Source of the DNA: Pseudooceanicola sp050897975
Lineage (GTDB): Bacteria; Pseudomonadota; Alphaproteobacteria; Rhodobacterales; Rhodobacteraceae
DNA length: 64,000 nt
Direction: 5' to 3'
Assembly (NCBI RefSeq): GCF_050897975.1
Contig: NZ_JBPAXY010000007.1
Coordinates: 62,001 to 126,000 of the forward strand
This document shows positions 33,016-41,994 of the stretch, piece after piece. The notes below the pieces were generated by a model that saw nothing but the letters and a program-made list of their open reading frames with translations, was not told where the DNA came from and searched no databases. A program made the translations under genes and the position numbers. Numbering within the stretch: the first letter of the stretch is position 1; each line of letters starts with the position of its first letter.

Positions 33016-34767
33016 ATGTCCCGATCCGAGCCCCAGGCCCCCGGCGGTGCACGGTTTCTGAACCGTCTGCACGCATGGGCCGCGGCTCGCGCCCGCCCTG
33101 CCACCGCCTTTACCAGCCAGCCCGAGCCGCGCAGCGTCGGCGCCTTTGCCCGGGGGCGGCAGATGCTGGCGGGAAATTTCCTCTTTGCCGGGCAGCTGGT
33201 CGAGGCGCCCAAGTCCTCGATCTGGGACATTGCCGCCCCCGATGCCGCCTTCGAGGACGAGGTGCAGGGCTTTGCCTGGCTCGATGATCTGGCCGCCGTG
33301 GGCGATCAGAAGGCGCGGCTGGCCGCCCAGGGCTGGACCTGGGAGTGGATGGCGCGTTACGGGCGCGGGCGTGGCCCCGGCTGGCAGCCCGATCTGGCCG
33401 GGCGGCGGCTGATCCGCTGGATCCATCACGCCCTGTTCCTGCTGCGCGCCCAGGACGCCGCCGCCTCGGATGCCTTCTTTCTGTCGCTGGGTCGCCAGAC
33501 CATCTACCTGTCGCGCCGCTGGAAGGCTGCGCGCCCCGGGTTGCCACGCTTCGAGGCGCTGACCGGGCTGATCTATGCGGGCCTGGCCCTGCGCGGCATG
33601 GAGGGCCATGTTGAGCCCGCCCGCCGCGCCCTGGAGCGCGAGGCGGCGGCGCAGATCGACGCCCAGGGCGGGCTGCCGACGCGCAACCCCGAAGAGCTGC
33701 TGGAGGTCTTCACCCTGCTGACCTGGGCCGCCCTGGCCCTGGAAGAGGCCGAGATCGAGACCGGCCCCGAACATCGCGCCGCCATCGAACGTATCGCCCC
33801 CACCCTGCGGACCCTGCGCCATGCGGATGGCTCGCTGGCGCGCTTTCACGGCGGCGGGCGCGGCCAGGAGGGGCGGCTGGACCAGGCCCTGGCGGCCAGC
33901 GGCATCAGCCATGCCCAGCCCGAGGGGCTGGCGATGGGGTTTGCCCGGCTGTCCACGGGCCGCACCTCGGTCATCGTCGATGCCAGCCCGCCGCCCACGG
34001 GGCGGGCGGGCCTATCGGCCCATGCCTCGACCCTGGCCTTCGAGCTGACCTCGGGGCGGCGTCCGGTGGTGGTCAACTGCGGCTCGGGGCGCAGTTTCGG
34101 CCCCGAATGGCGCCGCGCCGGGCGGGCCACGCCCAGCCATTCCACCCTCTGCCTCGACGGGCTGTCCTCGGGGCGGCTGTCGCATCGCAAGGGCCGCGGC
34201 GACGAGCTGGAGGATGCGCCGCGCAACGTGCCAGTGCGGATGACCCATGCCCCCGACGGCATCCGGTTCCAGGGCGGCCATGACGGCTGGATCCGCACCC
34301 ACGGGCTGACCCATGCCCGCACGCTGGAGCTGACCTTCGACGGTCGCGCCGTGGCGGGCGAGGACATGCTGCTGTGCCTGGAAGAGCGCGACAAGCGCCG
34401 CTTTGACCGCGCCATGGACGCCAAGAAGCTGGAGGGGATCCCCTATCAGATCCGATTCCACCTGCATCCCGAGATCGAGGCCCAGCTGGACATGGGCGGC
34501 ACCGCCGTCAGCCTGGCGCTGAAAAGCGGCGAGGTCTGGGTGTTCCGCCATGACGGGCGCCAGCAGATGACGCTGGAGCCCTCGGTCTTTCTCGAACGCA
34601 ACCGGCTGAAGCCCCGATCGACCCTTCAGATCGTCCTTTCGGGCCGTGCCGTCGATTATGCGTCGCGCATACGCTGGTCTTTTGCCAAGGCACAGGATAC
34701 TCCCATCTCCGTCCGGGACCTTTCCCGCGAGGAAGAGGATCCGGCGGCTCTGAGCGATCTGACCTGA
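33016..34767 (+). CDS. heparinase II/III family protein
   Basis: A 583-residue protein. The N-terminal 330 residues are mostly helical, as in the alpha/alpha toroid of heparinase II/III-type polysaccharide lyases. The C-terminal part is strand-rich, with RTSVIVDASPPPTGRAG, VVNCGSGRSFG near 356-366 and a conserved HSTLCLDGLSSGR near 376-388. It may act on an acidic cell-surface or capsule glycan. No clear signal peptide is seen, so its location is uncertain. The start at 33016 (MSRSEPQ) is preceded by AGAGGCAGGCAG. It lies 21 bp before purH. Confidence 0.8.
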   Translation: MSRSEPQAPGGARFLNRLHAWAAARARPATAFTSQPEPRSVGAFARGRQMLAGNFLFAGQLVEAPKSSIWDIAAPDAAFEDEVQGFAWLDDLAAVGDQKARLAAQGWTWEWMARYGRGRGPGWQPDLAGRRLIRWIHHALFLLRAQDAAASDAFFLSLGRQTIYLSRRWKAARPGLPRFEALTGLIYAGLALRGMEGHVEPARRALEREAAAQIDAQGGLPTRNPEELLEVFTLLTWAALALEEAEIETGPEHRAAIERIAPTLRTLRHADGSLARFHGGGRGQEGRLDQALAASGISHAQPEGLAMGFARLSTGRTSVIVDASPPPTGRAGLSAHASTLAFELTSGRRPVVVNCGSGRSFGPEWRRAGRATPSHSTLCLDGLSSGRLSHRKGRGDELEDAPRNVPVRMTHAPDGIRFQGGHDGWIRTHGLTHARTLELTFDGRAVAGEDMLLCLEERDKRRFDRAMDAKKLEGIPYQIRFHLHPEIEAQLDMGGTAVSLALKSGEVWVFRHDGRQQMTLEPSVFLERNRLKPRSTLQIVLSGRAVDYASRIRWSFAKAQDTPISVRDLSREEEDPAALSDLT

Positions 34768-34788
34768 CCCACAGATGGACCCCGTACC

Positions 34789-36387
34789 ATGACCGACACC
34801 CAAGCCCTGCATCCCGTCCGCCGCGCGCTGATCTCCGTTTCCGACAAGACCGGTCTGGTCGAGCTGGCCCAGGCCCTGGCCGCGCGCGGGGTTGAACTGC
34901 TGTCCACCGGCGGCAGCGCCGGGATGCTGCGCGAGGCGGGCCTTGAGGTGCGCGACGTGGCCGATGTGACCGGCTTCCCCGAGATGATGGACGGCCGGGT
35001 GAAGACCCTGCACCCCAAGGTGCACGGCGGCCTTCTGGCGCTGCGCGACGACGAGGGCCATGTGGCGGCGATGAACGAGCATGGCATCGGCCCGATCGAC
35101 CTGCTGATCGTCAACCTCTACCCCTTCGAGGAAACCGTGGCCAAGGGCGCCGACTACGACACCTGCATCGAGAACATCGACATCGGCGGCCCGGCAATGA
35201 TCCGCGCGGCGGCCAAGAACCACAAGTTCGTCAACGTGGTGGTGGATGTGGCCGACTATCAGCCGCTGCTGGACGAGCTGGAGGCGAACGGTGGCGCCAC
35301 CTCCTATGCCTTCCGCCAGAAGCTGGCGCTGACCGCCTATGCCCGCACCGGCGCCTATGACGCCGCCGTTTCCGCCTGGATGACCGGCGCCCTGGAAGAT
35401 CCCGCGCCGCGCCGCCGCGCCTTCGCAGGCAGCCTGGCCCAGACCCTGCGCTATGGCGAGAACCCGCACCAGTCGGCGGCCTTCTACGTCGATGGCTCGG
35501 ACCGCCCCGGCGTCGCCAATGCCACCCAGATCCAGGGCAAGGAACTGTCCTACAACAACATCAACGACACCGACGCGGCGTTTGAGCTGGTGTCGGAATT
35601 CCTGCCCGCCAACGGTCCGGCCTGTGCGATCATCAAACACGCCAACCCCTGTGGCGTGGCGCGCGGCCAGACCCTGCGCGAAGCCTACATGAGCGCCTTC
35701 GACTGCGACCGTACCTCGGCCTTCGGCGGCATCATCGCGCTGAACTCGAAACTGGATGTCGAGACCGCCGAGGAGATCAGCCAGATCTTCACCGAGGTCA
35801 TCATCGCGCCCGGCGCCGATGACGCCGCCAAGGAGCTGCTGGCCAAGAAGAAGAACCTGCGCCTGCTGCTGACCAGCGGCCTGGCCAACCCGCTGACCGC
35901 CGGTCTGATGGTGAAACAGGTCTCGGGCGGCTACCTGGTGCAGGACAAGGACAACGGCCATATCGACATGGACGACCTGAAGGTGGTGACCAAGCGCCAG
36001 CCGTCCGAGAAGGAAATGGCCGACATGCTGTTTGCCTGGAAGGTCGCCAAGCACGTGAAGTCGAACGCCATCGTCTACGTCAAGGACGGCGCCACCGTGG
36101 GCGTGGGCGCGGGCCAGATGTCCCGCGTCGACAGCTGCCGCATCGCTGCCCGCAAGGCGCAGGACATGGCCGAGGTGCTGGGCCTGGCCGAGCCGCTGAC
36201 CCGTGGCTCTGTCGTCGCCTCTGACGCCTTCTTCCCCTTCGCCGACGGTCTGCTGACCGCCGCCGAGGCCGGCGCCACCGCCGTCATCCAGCCCGGCGGC
36301 TCGATGCGCGACGACGAGGTGATCGCCGCCGCCGACGAGGCCGGCCTGGCCATGGTGATGACGGGTATGCGTCATTTCCGTCACTGA
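34789..36387 (+). CDS. purH: bifunctional AICAR transformylase / IMP cyclohydrolase
   Basis: Carries out the last two steps of de novo purine synthesis. 532 residues: an MGS-like cyclohydrolase domain (about 1-200, starting RRALISVSDKTGLVELAQAL, with the phosphate loop STGGSAGML and FPEMMDGRVKTLHPKVHGG), then the AICARFT domain (about 200-532) with KHANPCGVARG and SDAFFPFADG. All key segments are present. It is probably cotranscribed with the heparinase-like gene upstream and lspA downstream. Confidence 0.97.
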   Translation: MTDTQALHPVRRALISVSDKTGLVELAQALAARGVELLSTGGSAGMLREAGLEVRDVADVTGFPEMMDGRVKTLHPKVHGGLLALRDDEGHVAAMNEHGIGPIDLLIVNLYPFEETVAKGADYDTCIENIDIGGPAMIRAAAKNHKFVNVVVDVADYQPLLDELEANGGATSYAFRQKLALTAYARTGAYDAAVSAWMTGALEDPAPRRRAFAGSLAQTLRYGENPHQSAAFYVDGSDRPGVANATQIQGKELSYNNINDTDAAFELVSEFLPANGPACAIIKHANPCGVARGQTLREAYMSAFDCDRTSAFGGIIALNSKLDVETAEEISQIFTEVIIAPGADDAAKELLAKKKNLRLLLTSGLANPLTAGLMVKQVSGGYLVQDKDNGHIDMDDLKVVTKRQPSEKEMADMLFAWKVAKHVKSNAIVYVKDGATVGVGAGQMSRVDSCRIAARKAQDMAEVLGLAEPLTRGSVVASDAFFPFADGLLTAAEAGATAVIQPGGSMRDDEVIAAADEAGLAMVMTGMRHFRH

Positions 36388-36409
36388 GGCGAGGCAGCGG
36401 GGAACGGTA

Positions 36410-36877
36410 ATGCGTATCGTGTTCTGGGCAGGGTTCTGGGTCTTTCTGGCCGACCAGGTGACGAAATACCTGGTCGTCCATGTGATGGACCTGGCCTATC
36501 GGCAGGAAATCGTCGTGATCGACGGCTACCTGCGATTCCGCATGGCCTGGAACGACGGGATCAACTTCGGCCTGTTCTCTGACGGGGCCTTCTGGGCCCG
36601 CTGGGTGCTGATCGGGCTGGCCCTGCTGATCTCTGTCGGTGTGCTGTGGTGGGTGAAGCGCGAGGCGCCGCGCCGTGCCGGGCTGATCGCCGCCGGCCTG
36701 GTGGTCGGCGGGGCGCTTGGCAACGTGGTTGACCGGCTGATCTACGGCGCGGTGGCGGATTTTGCCAATGTCACCTGCTGCGGCATCGACAACCCCTACG
36801 CCTTCAACATCGCCGATGTGGCGATCTTTGCGGGGGCGGCGGCGCTGGTCTTCCTGCCCGCAGAGAAAGAGGCGTGA
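36410..36877 (+). CDS. lspA: lipoprotein signal peptidase (SPase II)
   Basis: An inner-membrane aspartic protease that cleaves prolipoproteins before the lipidated Cys. 155 residues, four transmembrane helices. The catalytic Asp pair is in GGALGNVVDRLIYG and FNIADVAIFAG. LADQVTKYLV near the N-terminus is the first conserved block. The downstream gene encodes a lipoprotein with a clear lipobox, a likely substrate. Confidence 0.95.
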   Translation: MRIVFWAGFWVFLADQVTKYLVVHVMDLAYRQEIVVIDGYLRFRMAWNDGINFGLFSDGAFWARWVLIGLALLISVGVLWWVKREAPRRAGLIAAGLVVGGALGNVVDRLIYGAVADFANVTCCGIDNPYAFNIADVAIFAGAAALVFLPAEKEA

Positions 36878-36927
36878 CCTCGGACCCGCAATCGGCTAAG
36901 CCTCGGACACTGCCAAGGAGTACCGCG

Positions 36928-37443
36928 ATGAATCTGCCTCGGGGAGCGATCCTTCTGACTGTCTGTGCGCTGGCCGCCTGCGGCAACAGCGCTGGCAAGC
37001 TGCGCTATTTCTCGGACACCGGCGGTGGCCCCGAGGAGTTCAACATCGTGCCCACCAAGGAGCTGGAGCAGCCCGCGGATTATGCCGCGCTGCCCGAGCC
37101 GACGCCGGGTGGACAGAACCTTGTCGATCCGCAGCCCCTGGGCGATGCGGTCGCGGTGCTGGGCGGTCGCGCCTCTGCGTTGCAGGATCAGGGCGTCAGC
37201 GGCGCCGATGGCGCGCTGGTCACCTATGCCTCGCGCGCCGGTGTCGATCCGCAGATTCGCCCGACCCTGGCCGCCGAGGACGAGGAGTTCCGCCGTCGCA
37301 AGGCGATGTTCAACAACCTGCGTCCCTTCAAGCTGGACCAGTATTACCGCGCCTACGAGGACCAGTCGATCGACCCGCGCCAGATGGCCCGCTACTACAC
37401 CCAGCGGGGCATTCCGGTGCCGAGCTATCCGCCGGTCGAGTAA
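36928..37443 (+). CDS. DUF3035 domain lipoprotein
   Basis: A 171-residue predicted lipoprotein, lipobox LAAC (Cys near 17). DUF3035 features include PEEFNIVPTKELEQPADYAALP near 33-54 and a basic C-terminal part FRRRKAMFNNLRPFKLD. Function unknown; the family is typical of Rhodobacterales and sits next to lspA here. I start at 36928 (MNLPRGA), where a signal peptide begins; the GAG-AAA of the lspA end lies 50 bp upstream. Confidence 0.85.
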   Translation: MNLPRGAILLTVCALAACGNSAGKLRYFSDTGGGPEEFNIVPTKELEQPADYAALPEPTPGGQNLVDPQPLGDAVAVLGGRASALQDQGVSGADGALVTYASRAGVDPQIRPTLAAEDEEFRRRKAMFNNLRPFKLDQYYRAYEDQSIDPRQMARYYTQRGIPVPSYPPVE

Positions 37444-37674
37444 GCCGCGCCCGCCTTGCCCCACACCGCCCCGCAAGGGGCCCGATCCGGCCCCTGCCTT
37501 CGTCGCGGGGGCCTTGTCGTTTCGGGCGTCGTTTCGGTGCCCCCTCTGGCGCGCCGGGCACAGTCCTTCGCCCTGGGATCAGCGGTTAACCGCCCCTTCA
37601 CCTGGGCGCGGCAAAGCTGCACCGACAAATTTGCTCGCGCCCTGTCACTTCGCGGTGAATGCGGGCCCGGTCCC

Positions 37675-37702
37675 TTGCCGCGCCTTCGCCGCGCGGTATC
37701 TT
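37675..37702 (+). promoter_or_regulatory. candidate sigma-70 promoter of the M16 peptidase operon
   Basis: TTGCCG (37675-37680) and TATCTT (37697-37702) with a 16-bp spacer, 34 bp before the peptidase ATG. The rest of the 292-bp gap (37444-37674) is GC-rich with no feature I can name. Confidence 0.4.
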
Positions 37703-37735
37703 CTATTCCATGACGAATGTGTGAGAGGAGCGGCA

Positions 37736-39130
37736 ATGATCAGACGGCTTGTCGCCGGGGCGCTGACCCTGGCCAGCCTCGCCAGCCAGGCCGCGGCGCT
37801 GGATGCCGTGGATCAGGTCACGGATTTTACCCTCGACAACGGTATGCAGGTGGTGGTGATCGAGGATCACCGAGCCCCCGTGGTCGTGCATATGGTGTGG
37901 TATCGCGCCGGGGCCGCCGATGAGGAACCGGGCGTGTCGGGGGTGGCGCATTTCCTGGAACACCTGATGTTCAAGGCCACCGACACCATGGCCTCGGGCG
38001 AGCTGTCGGCGACCGTTGCCGCCAATGGCGGCACCGACAACGCCTTCACCAGCCAGGATTACACCGCCTATTACCAGCGCGTCGCGGCGGATCGCCTGCC
38101 GCTGATGATGCAGATGGAAAGCGACCGCATGGTCAACCTGGCGCTGACCGAGGACGAGATCGAGAGCGAGCGCAACGTGATCCTGGAGGAGCGCTCGATG
38201 CGCACCGACAGCGATCCGGGCGCGCTGTTCGGCGAGCAGATGAAGGCGGCGCAGTACCTCAACCATCCCTATGGCGTGCCGGTGATCGGCTGGCGCCACG
38301 AGATGGAACAGCTGGGCCTGGAGGAGGCCAACGCCTGGTACGAGACCTATTACGCCCCCAACAATGCCACGCTGATTGTCGCCGGGGACGTGGATCCCGA
38401 AGAGGTGCGCAGCCTGGCACAACAGTATTACGGCCCCCTGACGCCCAACCCGGCGCTGGATGCCGCGCGGCAGCGCCCGCAGGAACCGCCGCAGATCGCC
38501 GAACGCCGGGTGGTGTTCAAGGATGCCCGCGTCGCCCAACCCTATGTCAGCCGCACCTACCTGGCGCCGGAGCGCGACCCCGACACCCAGGAAAGGGCGG
38601 CGGCGCTGCTGATCCTGGCGCGTCTGCTGGGCGGCGGCTCGACCTCTTTCCTTTACGAGGATCTGGTGCTGGAGCAACAGGCGGCGGTCTATACGGCGGC
38701 CTATTACGCCCCGACCTCGCTGGATGACACCACCTTCGGCGTCTACATCGTGCCGCCCGAAGGCGTCTCGCTGGAGCAGGCCGAGGCGGATCTGGATGCT
38801 GGCATCGCCCGCTTCTTCGACGCCGGGGTGGACCCCGAGGCGCTGGAACGCATCAAGATGCAGGTGCGCGCCGAACAGGTCTATGAACGCGACGACGTGG
38901 CGCGCATGGCGCGGATGTACGGCACGGCGCTGAACTCGGGCCTGACGATCCAGGATGTGCAGGACTGGCCCGCCATCCTTCAGGCGGTGACGCCCGAGGA
39001 TATCATGGCCGCCGCCCGCGAGGTGCTGACCCGCGATCACGCGGTGACCGGCTGGATGATGACCGACCCCGACGCCAGCGCCACCCCGGTGCCCCTGTCC
39101 AACCCCGCAGCCGGAGACGTGACCCAATGA
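37736..39130 (+). CDS. M16 zinc metallopeptidase, catalytic subunit
   Basis: A 464-residue pitrilysin/insulinase-family protein with a signal peptide (1-22, ending QAAA). The inverted zinc motif is HFLEH at 72-76 with the downstream Glu in SERNVILEE near 143-151. The second half is the usual non-catalytic M16 repeat. It probably works in the periplasm as a pair with the next gene product, as in other two-subunit M16 peptidases. GAGAGGAGCGGCA lies before the ATG; the next gene overlaps by 4 bp. Confidence 0.92.
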   Translation: MIRRLVAGALTLASLASQAAALDAVDQVTDFTLDNGMQVVVIEDHRAPVVVHMVWYRAGAADEEPGVSGVAHFLEHLMFKATDTMASGELSATVAANGGTDNAFTSQDYTAYYQRVAADRLPLMMQMESDRMVNLALTEDEIESERNVILEERSMRTDSDPGALFGEQMKAAQYLNHPYGVPVIGWRHEMEQLGLEEANAWYETYYAPNNATLIVAGDVDPEEVRSLAQQYYGPLTPNPALDAARQRPQEPPQIAERRVVFKDARVAQPYVSRTYLAPERDPDTQERAAALLILARLLGGGSTSFLYEDLVLEQQAAVYTAAYYAPTSLDDTTFGVYIVPPEGVSLEQAEADLDAGIARFFDAGVDPEALERIKMQVRAEQVYERDDVARMARMYGTALNSGLTIQDVQDWPAILQAVTPEDIMAAAREVLTRDHAVTGWMMTDPDASATPVPLSNPAAGDVTQ

Positions 39131-40497
39131 TTCGCCTGACCCTGCGCCGGAGGCTTGCCCCGCTTGTCGCACCCATCCTGGCCGCCCCCGCCCTGCTGCT
39201 GATGCTGGCCCTGCCACTGCGGGCCGAGGTCGCCATCCAGGAGGTCACCAGCCCCGGCGGGTTGACCGCCTGGCTGGTCGAGGAACATTCGATCCCCTTC
39301 ACCGCGCTGGAGATCCGCTGGGCCGGGGGCACCTCGCTGGACCTGCCGGGCAAGCGCGGCGCCACCTATCTGATGACCGGCCTTCTGGAAGAGGGCTCGG
39401 GCGAGGGCGAGGCGGCGATGGACAGCCGCGCCTTCGGCCGCGCGGTCGAGGGCCTGGCGGCGCATTTCAGCTATGACGCCCATTCCGACGGCCTGTCGGT
39501 CTCGGCCCGTTTCCTGACCGAGAACCGCGACGAGGCGGTCGACCTGCTGCGCCAGTCGCTGGTCGAGCCCACCTTCCCCGAGGATGCGGTGGAGCGGGTG
39601 AAGGCGCAGATCCTCAGCATCATTCGCAATGACGCCAAGGATCCGCAGAAGATCGCCAGCACCAATTTCGCCGCCCAGACCTATGGCCACCACCCCTACG
39701 CCAGCCCGATCGAGGGCACCGAGCAAAGCGTGACCGCCCTGGACCGCGACGACATGATCACCGCCTGGCGCAATGTGATGGTGAAGGACCGCAACCGCGT
39801 CTCTATCGCCGCCGTGGGCGACATCACCCCCGAAGAGCTGGGCGTGCTCCTGGACCGCCTGCTGGGCGATCTGCCGACGCGGGGCGGCGCGCTGCCCGGC
39901 CCGGCCGAGGTGACGCTGACCCCGGGCGTGTCGATCACCCTTTTCGACACGCCGCAGGCACAGGTGATCTGGGGCCAGCAGGGGCTGGGGATGGAGGATC
40001 CCGATTTCTTCCCGGCCTATATCCTGAACCAGATCATCGGTGGCTCCGGCTTCGACAGCCGCCTGATGCAGGAGGTCCGCGAGAAACGCGGGCTGACCTA
40101 TGGCATCTATTGCTGGCTGGCCGACCGCGACTATGCCGACATCTGGATGGGCAGCGTGGCCTCCGACAATCGCCGGGTGGCCGAGACCATCCAGGTGGTG
40201 CGCGACGAATGGGCCCGGGTGGCCCGCGACGGCGTCACCGCCGAAGAGCTGGAGCAGGCGAAGAAATACATGACCGGCGCCTATCCGCTGCGCTTTGACG
40301 GCAACGGCACCATCGCCCGGATCCTGGTGGGGATGCAGCATGACGGCTTCCCCATCGACTATCCGGCGGGGCGCAACGACCGGATCAATGCCGTCACGCT
40401 GGAAGAGATCAACCGCGTCGCCCGCGAACGGCTGCATCCCGAAAAGCTGCGCTTCATCGTCGTGGGGCAGCCCGAGGGGCTGGACGAGGTGAACTGA
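39127..40497 (+). CDS. M16 peptidase family protein, non-catalytic partner
   Basis: A 456-residue M16 homologue with a hydrophobic signal segment (about 10-33). The zinc motif is absent: the equivalent region reads KRGATYLMTGLLEEGSG (near 78-94). The C-terminal half has the conserved RLMQEVREKRGLTYGIY near 315-331. Such subunits form the substrate-binding half of a heterodimer. The ATG overlaps the catalytic gene's stop, so the two are made together. A strong terminator follows. Confidence 0.92.
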   Translation: MIRLTLRRRLAPLVAPILAAPALLLMLALPLRAEVAIQEVTSPGGLTAWLVEEHSIPFTALEIRWAGGTSLDLPGKRGATYLMTGLLEEGSGEGEAAMDSRAFGRAVEGLAAHFSYDAHSDGLSVSARFLTENRDEAVDLLRQSLVEPTFPEDAVERVKAQILSIIRNDAKDPQKIASTNFAAQTYGHHPYASPIEGTEQSVTALDRDDMITAWRNVMVKDRNRVSIAAVGDITPEELGVLLDRLLGDLPTRGGALPGPAEVTLTPGVSITLFDTPQAQVIWGQQGLGMEDPDFFPAYILNQIIGGSGFDSRLMQEVREKRGLTYGIYCWLADRDYADIWMGSVASDNRRVAETIQVVRDEWARVARDGVTAEELEQAKKYMTGAYPLRFDGNGTIARILVGMQHDGFPIDYPAGRNDRINAVTLEEINRVARERLHPEKLRFIVVGQPEGLDEVN

Positions 40498-40521
40498 GCC
40501 GCCCCTTTGCAAAGGTCTTGC

Positions 40522-40560
40522 CCGCCCCCGCAGCCGCCGCTGTGGGGGCGGTCTGCTTTT
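40522..40560 (+). terminator. intrinsic terminator of the M16 operon
   Basis: 12-bp stem CCGCCCCCGCAG (40522-40533) with CTGTGGGGGCGG (40540-40551), one G-T pair, then TCTGCTTTT. It ends just before the 3' end of the convergent MerR gene. Confidence 0.8.
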
Positions 40561-40576
40561 GGCCCCCGAGGTGGCC

Positions 40577-40987
40577 CTAATGCTCGCCCAGGCACTGGCC
40601 GTGATCGCCAAGCGCCGCGATCAGCCCGCAGGCTTCGCCCGGGGCGTGGTCACAGGTCTGCGCCAGCCGCTCCAGCTCGGCCTCCAGCCGTTGCAGCCGG
40701 GCGATGCGGGCGCGGATGTCGCCCAGGTGCCGGGCGGCGATCTGATGCGCATCGGCACAGTCGCGGCCCTTGTCCGACAGTTCCAGCAGGTGGCGGATCG
40801 CCTCCAGCGACAGGCCCAGCCCGCGCCCGTGGGCGATGAAATGCAGCCGGTCAAGATCGGCGCGCCCGTAGCGTCGCTGCCCGCCCGCGCTGCGCTCGGG
40901 CGCGGGCATCAGCCCGGCCTCTTCATAATAGCGGATGGTCGGCACCTTCACCCCGGTGGCACGCGACAAATGGCCGATGGAAAGCAT
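40577..40987 (-). CDS. MerR family metal-responsive regulator
   Basis: A 136-residue regulator. The winged-helix DNA-binding part is MLSIGHLSRATGVKVPTIRYYEEAGL (residues 1-26, quoted in part; key TIRYYEE), followed by a long coiled-coil. Cysteines lie in GRDCADAH, AQTCDHAPGEACG and HGQCLGEH, a ZntR/CadR-like pattern for Zn, Cd or Co. It is divergent from the CDF exporter gene and probably controls it through the palindrome at 41003-41021. Confidence 0.9.
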   Translation of the reverse strand: MLSIGHLSRATGVKVPTIRYYEEAGLMPAPERSAGGQRRYGRADLDRLHFIAHGRGLGLSLEAIRHLLELSDKGRDCADAHQIAARHLGDIRARIARLQRLEAELERLAQTCDHAPGEACGLIAALGDHGQCLGEH

Positions 40988-40998
40988 GTCTTTTCCCC

Positions 40999-41029
40999 TT
41001 GAACCTCTAGTCACTAGAGGTCCTATCTT
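40999..41029 (+). promoter_or_regulatory. MerR-type promoter and operator of the CDF exporter gene
   Basis: A -35 box TTGAAC (40999-41004) and a -10 box TATCTT (41024-41029) are separated by 19 bp, the overlong spacer typical of MerR-activated promoters. Between them lies a perfect 8-3-8 palindrome ACCTCTAG-TCA-CTAGAGGT (41003-41021). The exporter ATG is 34 bp downstream; the regulator starts 12 bp the other way. Confidence 0.85.
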
Positions 41030-41063
41030 GTGTCGTGACGCAGAAAAAGACCGGACCGGACCC

Positions 41064-41987
41064 ATGCCGCACGATCACGCCCACCCTCATCACCATCACC
41101 ACGCCAGCGCCGATCTGGCGGGCGACAAGCGCGTCGCCTGGGCGGTGGCGGTGAATATCCTGCTGACGGTGGTGCAGATCATCGCCGGGCTCTTCTCGGG
41201 CTCGCTGGCGCTGATCGCCGATGCGATCCACAACCTTTCCGACGCGCTGTCGCTGGTCATCGCCTTCCTCGCCCGCCGCATCGCCCGCCGCCCCGCCGAT
41301 GCCGCCATGACCTTTGGCTATGGCCGGGCCGAGGTGGTGGCCGCCCTGGTGAACTACACGACGCTGATCGTCATCGCCGTCATGCTGGCCTTCGAGGGTA
41401 TCGAGCGGCTGTTCAACCCCGCCGAGGTCGAGGGCTGGACCGTGGTCATCGTCGCCGCCGTGGCGCTGGTCATCGACACGGCCACGGCGCTGCTGATCCT
41501 GTCGCTGCAAAAGGGCAGCGTGAACATGCGCGCGGCCTTTTTGCACAATGTGGCCGATGCCCTGGGCTCGGTCGCGGTGATCGTCGGCGGCGCGCTGATC
41601 CTGCTTTATGACTGGCGGCTGGTGGATCCGATCGTCACCCTGATGATCTCGGGCTACATCCTGTGGCACGCCGCCTCGGAGGTCGGGCCGGTGATCCGCC
41701 TGCTGATGCTGGGCAGCCCCGACAGCCCCGGCGTGGCCGAGGTGGCCGAGGGCATCCGCGGGGTCGAAGGGGTGGCCGGGCTGCACCATCTGCACCTGTG
41801 GCGGATGCAGGAAAGCGAGGCCGCGCTGGAGGCCCATGTGGTGCTGACCGGCGCGGCGGAAGAGGCCGGCGCGGTGCGCGCCCGGATCGTCACCCTGTTG
41901 CACGACCGTTTCGCGCTGACCCATGTGACCCTGCAACTGGAAACTCGCGACGAGGCCTGCCCCGATGCGCCGCTGATCGGCCACTAG
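41064..41987 (+). CDS. cation diffusion facilitator (CDF) metal exporter
   Basis: A 307-residue membrane antiporter exporting divalent metal, probably Zn, Cd or Co, for protons. There is a His-rich N-terminus (DHAHPHHHHHAS), six helices within about 25-220, and the two metal sites: HNLSDALS near 59-66 and HNVADALG near 163-170. A cytoplasmic ferredoxin-like domain follows. Expression is probably induced by the divergent MerR protein. Confidence 0.93.
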   Translation: MPHDHAHPHHHHHASADLAGDKRVAWAVAVNILLTVVQIIAGLFSGSLALIADAIHNLSDALSLVIAFLARRIARRPADAAMTFGYGRAEVVAALVNYTTLIVIAVMLAFEGIERLFNPAEVEGWTVVIVAAVALVIDTATALLILSLQKGSVNMRAAFLHNVADALGSVAVIVGGALILLYDWRLVDPIVTLMISGYILWHAASEVGPVIRLLMLGSPDSPGVAEVAEGIRGVEGVAGLHHLHLWRMQESEAALEAHVVLTGAAEEAGAVRARIVTLLHDRFALTHVTLQLETRDEACPDAPLIGH

Positions 41988-41994
41988 CCGGGCG

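Noticed and set aside
39127..40497. Second M16 gene as a broken copy of the first
   Set aside because: The frame is intact and the lack of the zinc motif is normal for the partner subunit of two-gene M16 peptidases.
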